Below, piece by piece: positions 6,248 to 8,306 of a stretch of 8,306 nt of DNA. Position 1 is the stretch's first letter; every line of letters starts with the position of its first letter. The translations under genes were made by a program, and so were the position numbers. The stretch is from an uncultured Porphyromonadaceae bacterium (GTDB lineage: Bacteria > Bacteroidota > Bacteroidia > Bacteroidales > CAMTPD01): NCBI GenBank assembly GCA_947074265.1, contig CAMTPD010000039.1:1-8306 (forward strand). Direction: 5' to 3'. The notes beneath the pieces are model-generated. The model saw only the letters and a program-made list of their open reading frames with translations, was not told the origin of the DNA and did no database searches.

Positions 6248-7567
6248 ATGAATAGATTATTTAGACTCGTATTGTTGCTTGCTTTGGCATGTGTTTATCC
6301 GTCGGTTTATGCTACTACGGTTACTACTTCCATTCAACAAGCTGAAAAAAGTGATCTTGTATCGAAACTTGAAAAAGAAAATCGTTTCTCCGATATAAAG
6401 AAGCTCGATAGTGATCATTATGCCGAAAAGTATGTGTGCTTTATCGACCAACCGCTTGATCATTCTAATCCTAATTCGGATCGTTTTAAACAACGTTTTG
6501 TTGTAATGCACGTGGGTTACGACAAACCAACTGTGCTTGTGACCGAAGGTTATGGTGGTGCATATGCTATGAATCCGCGCTATCGTGAGGAGCTTTCGAA
6601 GCTTTTCGACGCGAATGTGGTGTTTGTTGAGCATCGTTATTTCTTGGAGTCTACCCCAAAGCCTCTTGATTGGTCTTATCTTACTGCCGAGAATTCTGCC
6701 TATGATTTGCACAATGTGACTACGGCGATGAAAAAGATTTATCCGGGTAAGTGGATGAGCACGGGTATCAGCAAAGGTGGCCAAACGACGATTATCTATC
6801 GTACTTTCTTCCCGGAAGATGTGGATATTTCTGTTCCGTATGTAGCTCCTGTTTGCCGCGATGTAGAAGATGGCCGCCATGAACCGTTCCTTGGTAAAGT
6901 GGGATCAAAGAAAGATCGTCAGATCATTGAAGATTATCAATTGGAGGTGTTGAAACGTAGGGATGAAATTCAACCGATGTTTGATGCGTACTGTAAAGAG
7001 AAAAGTCTTGATTTTAACATCGGACAAGAGGAGGTTTTAGATTATACGGTACTGGAGTATTCTTTCTCGATCTGGCAATGGGGTACACCGACTGCGTCGA
7101 TTCCTGGAAAAAGCGCCTCTACAAAAGAGATCTTTGATCACTTAATCAAGATTTGTGCTCCGGATTATTTTGCAAAGGGCCAATCGACCGAATCGTTCTT
7201 TGTACAGGCTTCGAAGGAATTGGGTTATTATGGATACGATATCAAACCGTTCAAGAAGTATTTGAAAGTTAAGGAAACAAAGGGTTATTTGAATGCAATC
7301 ATGCTTCCAGACGGACTTACAACGACGTTTGACCATACTTTGCACAGAAAGATCAATTCTTATTTGAAAGAAAATGATCCGAAAATGATCTTTGTGTACG
7401 GACAAAATGACCCTTGGACTGCTGCTGGTATTACTTCTCTTAAGAATAAAGAAAATGTTTTTATTGCTATAGAGCCTAATGGCAGCCATTTGGCGCGTAT
7501 AGGAACGCTTCCTGAAAGCGTAAAGGACGAAGTGATGCAGCGTATCACAAAATGGCTTAAAGAGTAG
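6248..7567 (+). CDS. Secreted S28/S37-like serine peptidase (alpha/beta hydrolase fold)
   Basis: A 439-residue exported peptidase resembling the Pfam S37 (PS-10) and S28 (prolyl-X carboxypeptidase-like) families. Residues 1-22 are a signal peptide (MNRLFR, hydrophobic core, probable cleavage after VYA). The mature part has FIDQPLDHSNP (65-75), the oxyanion-region strand TEGYGGAY (99-106), VEHRYFLES (127-135, like the EHRYFGES of S28 enzymes), and nucleophile motif GISKGGQT with S175. The remaining triad residues are likely D388 in GQNDPW and H414 in NGSHLARI. These fit an exopeptidase acting on proline-containing peptides in the periplasm or envelope, though the specificity is inferred. An in-frame ATG at 6179 would add 23 non-hydrophobic residues overlapping queG and would bury the signal peptide, so 6248 is preferred. 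C15 preceded by ALA gives a poor lipobox, so lipoprotein processing is a less likely alternative. It follows queG by 25 nt with no recognisable promoter and precedes the terminator at 7595. Confidence 0.9.
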   Translation: MNRLFRLVLLLALACVYPSVYATTVTTSIQQAEKSDLVSKLEKENRFSDIKKLDSDHYAEKYVCFIDQPLDHSNPNSDRFKQRFVVMHVGYDKPTVLVTEGYGGAYAMNPRYREELSKLFDANVVFVEHRYFLESTPKPLDWSYLTAENSAYDLHNVTTAMKKIYPGKWMSTGISKGGQTTIIYRTFFPEDVDISVPYVAPVCRDVEDGRHEPFLGKVGSKKDRQIIEDYQLEVLKRRDEIQPMFDAYCKEKSLDFNIGQEEVLDYTVLEYSFSIWQWGTPTASIPGKSASTKEIFDHLIKICAPDYFAKGQSTESFFVQASKELGYYGYDIKPFKKYLKVKETKGYLNAIMLPDGLTTTFDHTLHRKINSYLKENDPKMIFVYGQNDPWTAAGITSLKNKENVFIAIEPNGSHLARIGTLPESVKDEVMQRITKWLKE

Positions 7568-7594
7568 TTACCGTATTTTGAAGTATATACAACG

Positions 7595-7634
7595 AAGCCT
7601 CTCTGTATGAATTTACAGGGGGGCTTTATTATTT
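7595..7634 (+). terminator. Rho-independent-type terminator closing the plus-strand unit
   Basis: AAGCCTCTCTGTA (7595-7607) pairs over 13 positions with TACAGGGGGGCTT (7614-7626) around a 6-nt loop, with two G-U wobbles in the plus-strand RNA. The tail is the T-rich TATTATTT. On the minus strand the two wobbles become A-C mismatches and the downstream sequence has no T tract, so the hairpin works best for the plus-strand genes. It lies 27 nt after the peptidase stop and 6 nt from the stop of the convergent acetyltransferase, and it may partly serve both. Confidence 0.8.
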
Positions 7635-8067
7635 AGTTCGAATGATAGCACATCACTAATTCTTCTAACCCTGTTGTTTCGTCAACTTGTGATTTAATGA
7701 TTCTAAAGCCTTGCTGTTTGTAGAATGATATGGATCGGTTATTATCTTTGAATACCGACAAAGAAAGGCGTGGATAAAGAGACTTGGCATGATTCATTAA
7801 GGACTTTCCTATTCCAACTCCTTGCTTGTTGGGAATCACAAATATTGCGGCAATATGATCTTCGACTAAAGAAATAAAGCCTAATACGTCTTCTGTAAGA
7901 TCATCAACATATACATACGTAATACTTGAAGGTAAATATAGATTACGCATATCATCCATCTTAGACTCCCAGAAACAGCTTTCAATGAAGTTATGCGCAA
8001 TAATAGAAGCTTCTAACCAAATTGCTAGAATCTTCTCTATATCGTCTTTCTTATATTCCCGTATCAT
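7633..8067 (-). CDS. GNAT family N-acetyltransferase (YjaB/YiaC-like)
   Basis: A 144-residue single-domain GNAT protein that would transfer an acetyl group from acetyl-CoA to an amine. The layout resembles E. coli YjaB/YiaC: IWLEASIIAHNFI (16-28), FW at 32-33, YLP at 44-46, GFISL at 63-67, and AAIFVIP (73-79) leading into the acetyl-CoA pyrophosphate loop QGVGIGK (82-88). N110 and SFYKQQGF (114-121) form the usual C-terminal motif B. The acceptor (protein lysine, small molecule or peptide) cannot be told. No signal peptide is present, so it is cytoplasmic. It is convergent to the plus-strand array. Two 60-base stretches I counted in this gene (7681-7740 and 7741-7800) are about 35% GC against about 47% in one DUF2723 stretch (2881-2940), which hints at a different origin. 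No Shine-Dalgarno is visible before ATG 8067, which is normal for this phylum. Confidence 0.9.
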   Translation of the reverse strand: MIREYKKDDIEKILAIWLEASIIAHNFIESCFWESKMDDMRNLYLPSSITYVYVDDLTEDVLGFISLVEDHIAAIFVIPNKQGVGIGKSLMNHAKSLYPRLSLSVFKDNNRSISFYKQQGFRIIKSQVDETTGLEELVMCYHSN

Positions 8068-8184
8068 ATATTACAATTTATACTGTTCTTATCTATAGAA
8101 GCAATAAATACTGAAAATGTTGTCGAATAATAAAGGTAAAACTTATTTCAAAAAATATTACAGTAAATACTGGCTACAAAAAAA
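8068..8184. other. AT-rich upstream region of the acetyltransferase gene
   Basis: This non-coding stretch is AT-rich, like the other intergenic sequence, and appears genuinely genomic. Apart from the possible minus-strand promoter at 8149-8180 I see no gene, RNA or repeat in it. Confidence 0.6.
8149..8180 (-). promoter_or_regulatory. Possible promoter for the acetyltransferase gene
   Basis: On the minus strand, TTTG (8180-8177) is followed after 19 nt by TATTTTTTG (8157-8149). This resembles the Bacteroidota TTTG / TAnnTTTG pair with correct spacing, but the -7 element is one base too long. Transcription would start near 8140, giving a leader of about 75 nt. The match sits in A/T runs that make chance similarity likely. 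Confidence 0.3.
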
Positions 8185-8306
8185 CCGAGTTAATCTTTCG
8201 ACTGACCCGCTTTACTGTTTTGCTCTCTGCGAGCTTACACCGCCGTCTATCTACTCTTCAACTCTACGTCTTACCCTCTACGCTCTTGGCATGAACTGCT
8301 CTGTTC
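8185..8306. other. Anomalous pyrimidine-rich contig tail, possibly corrupted adapter or low-quality sequence
   Basis: From about 8185 the composition changes abruptly: the plus strand becomes rich in C and T with short CTCT and CTAC words, unlike the AT-rich upstream region. No reading frame or known motif is evident. Near the end, blocks resemble the Illumina P5/read-1 adapter in collinear order: CTAC, then TCTT, CCCT and ACGCTCTT, compared with CTACAC, TCTTTCCCT and CGACGCTCTTCC of the adapter, with several substitutions and gaps. An earlier block GCGAGCTTACACC resembles the ACCGAGATCTACAC part. The resemblance is imperfect, so this is a suspicion, strengthened by the definite adapter at the other end. 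Confidence 0.4.

Noticed and set aside
6241..6300. Lipoprotein signal in the S28/S37-like peptidase
   Set aside because: C15 is preceded by ALA rather than a standard lipobox and the hydrophobic stretch continues past it to VYA, which favours signal peptidase I.
6257..6880. 207-residue minus-strand frame opposite the serine peptidase
   Set aside because: No domain or plausible start context is visible, and the plus strand encodes a peptidase with an apparent complete catalytic triad.
1..8306. tRNA or rRNA genes, CRISPR arrays, insertion sequences, toxin-antitoxin or phage-defence genes
   Set aside because: I looked for cloverleaf elements, regularly spaced repeats, transposase motifs and terminal inverted repeats and saw none.
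8185..8306. Pyrimidine-rich tail as a novel repeat or regulatory element
   Set aside because: Its abrupt onset at the contig end, lack of true periodicity and adapter-like words make artefact the better explanation.

Overview
The window reads as one 8.3 kb contig from a member of the Bacteroidota, most likely order Bacteroidales. Four things point there: a DUF2723 (GT-C-like) membrane protein of a type typical of that phylum, TAnnTTTG-type -7 promoter elements in the divergent intergenic region, very weak Shine-Dalgarno sequences before every start, and a secreted S28/S37-like serine peptidase of the kind common in Bacteroidales. I could not resolve the genus.

Layout. Positions 1-54 are not genomic: they are an Illumina TruSeq P7/index adapter. 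It fuses directly to a minus-strand gene (55-1179) encoding the N-terminal 375 residues of a secreted M16 zinc metallopeptidase, so that gene is cut by the contig end. An AT-rich divergent intergenic region (1180-1429) carries a candidate promoter for each direction and a 5'-UTR inverted repeat just before the next gene. On the plus strand four genes follow in a tight same-direction array: a 1081-residue DUF2723 membrane protein (1430-4675), a NodB-type polysaccharide deacetylase (4682-5308, 6 nt gap), queG epoxyqueuosine reductase (5296-6222, 13 nt overlap) and a secreted S28/S37-like serine peptidase (6248-7567, 25 nt gap). A strong hairpin at 7595-7626 closes this unit. A convergent minus-strand GNAT acetyltransferase (7633-8067) of lower GC follows, with a possible Bacteroidota-type promoter upstream. 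The last ~120 bases (about 8185-8306) are pyrimidine-rich, look unlike the rest and contain blocks resembling a corrupted Illumina P5 adapter, so they should not be trusted as genome.

How the genes fit together. The first two genes of the array plausibly act on envelope glycans: a polytopic PMT-like membrane protein and a carbohydrate deacetylase. QueG is a cytoplasmic housekeeping enzyme completing queuosine in tRNA wobble positions and appears to be translationally coupled to the deacetylase. The two exported peptidases (M16 and S28/S37-like) fit protein or peptide use in the periplasm or at the surface. I see no mobile element, CRISPR array, RNA gene or defence system. Apart from the poorly characterised DUF2723 protein, the biology is ordinary; the most certain unusual signal is the sequencing artefact at the left end.
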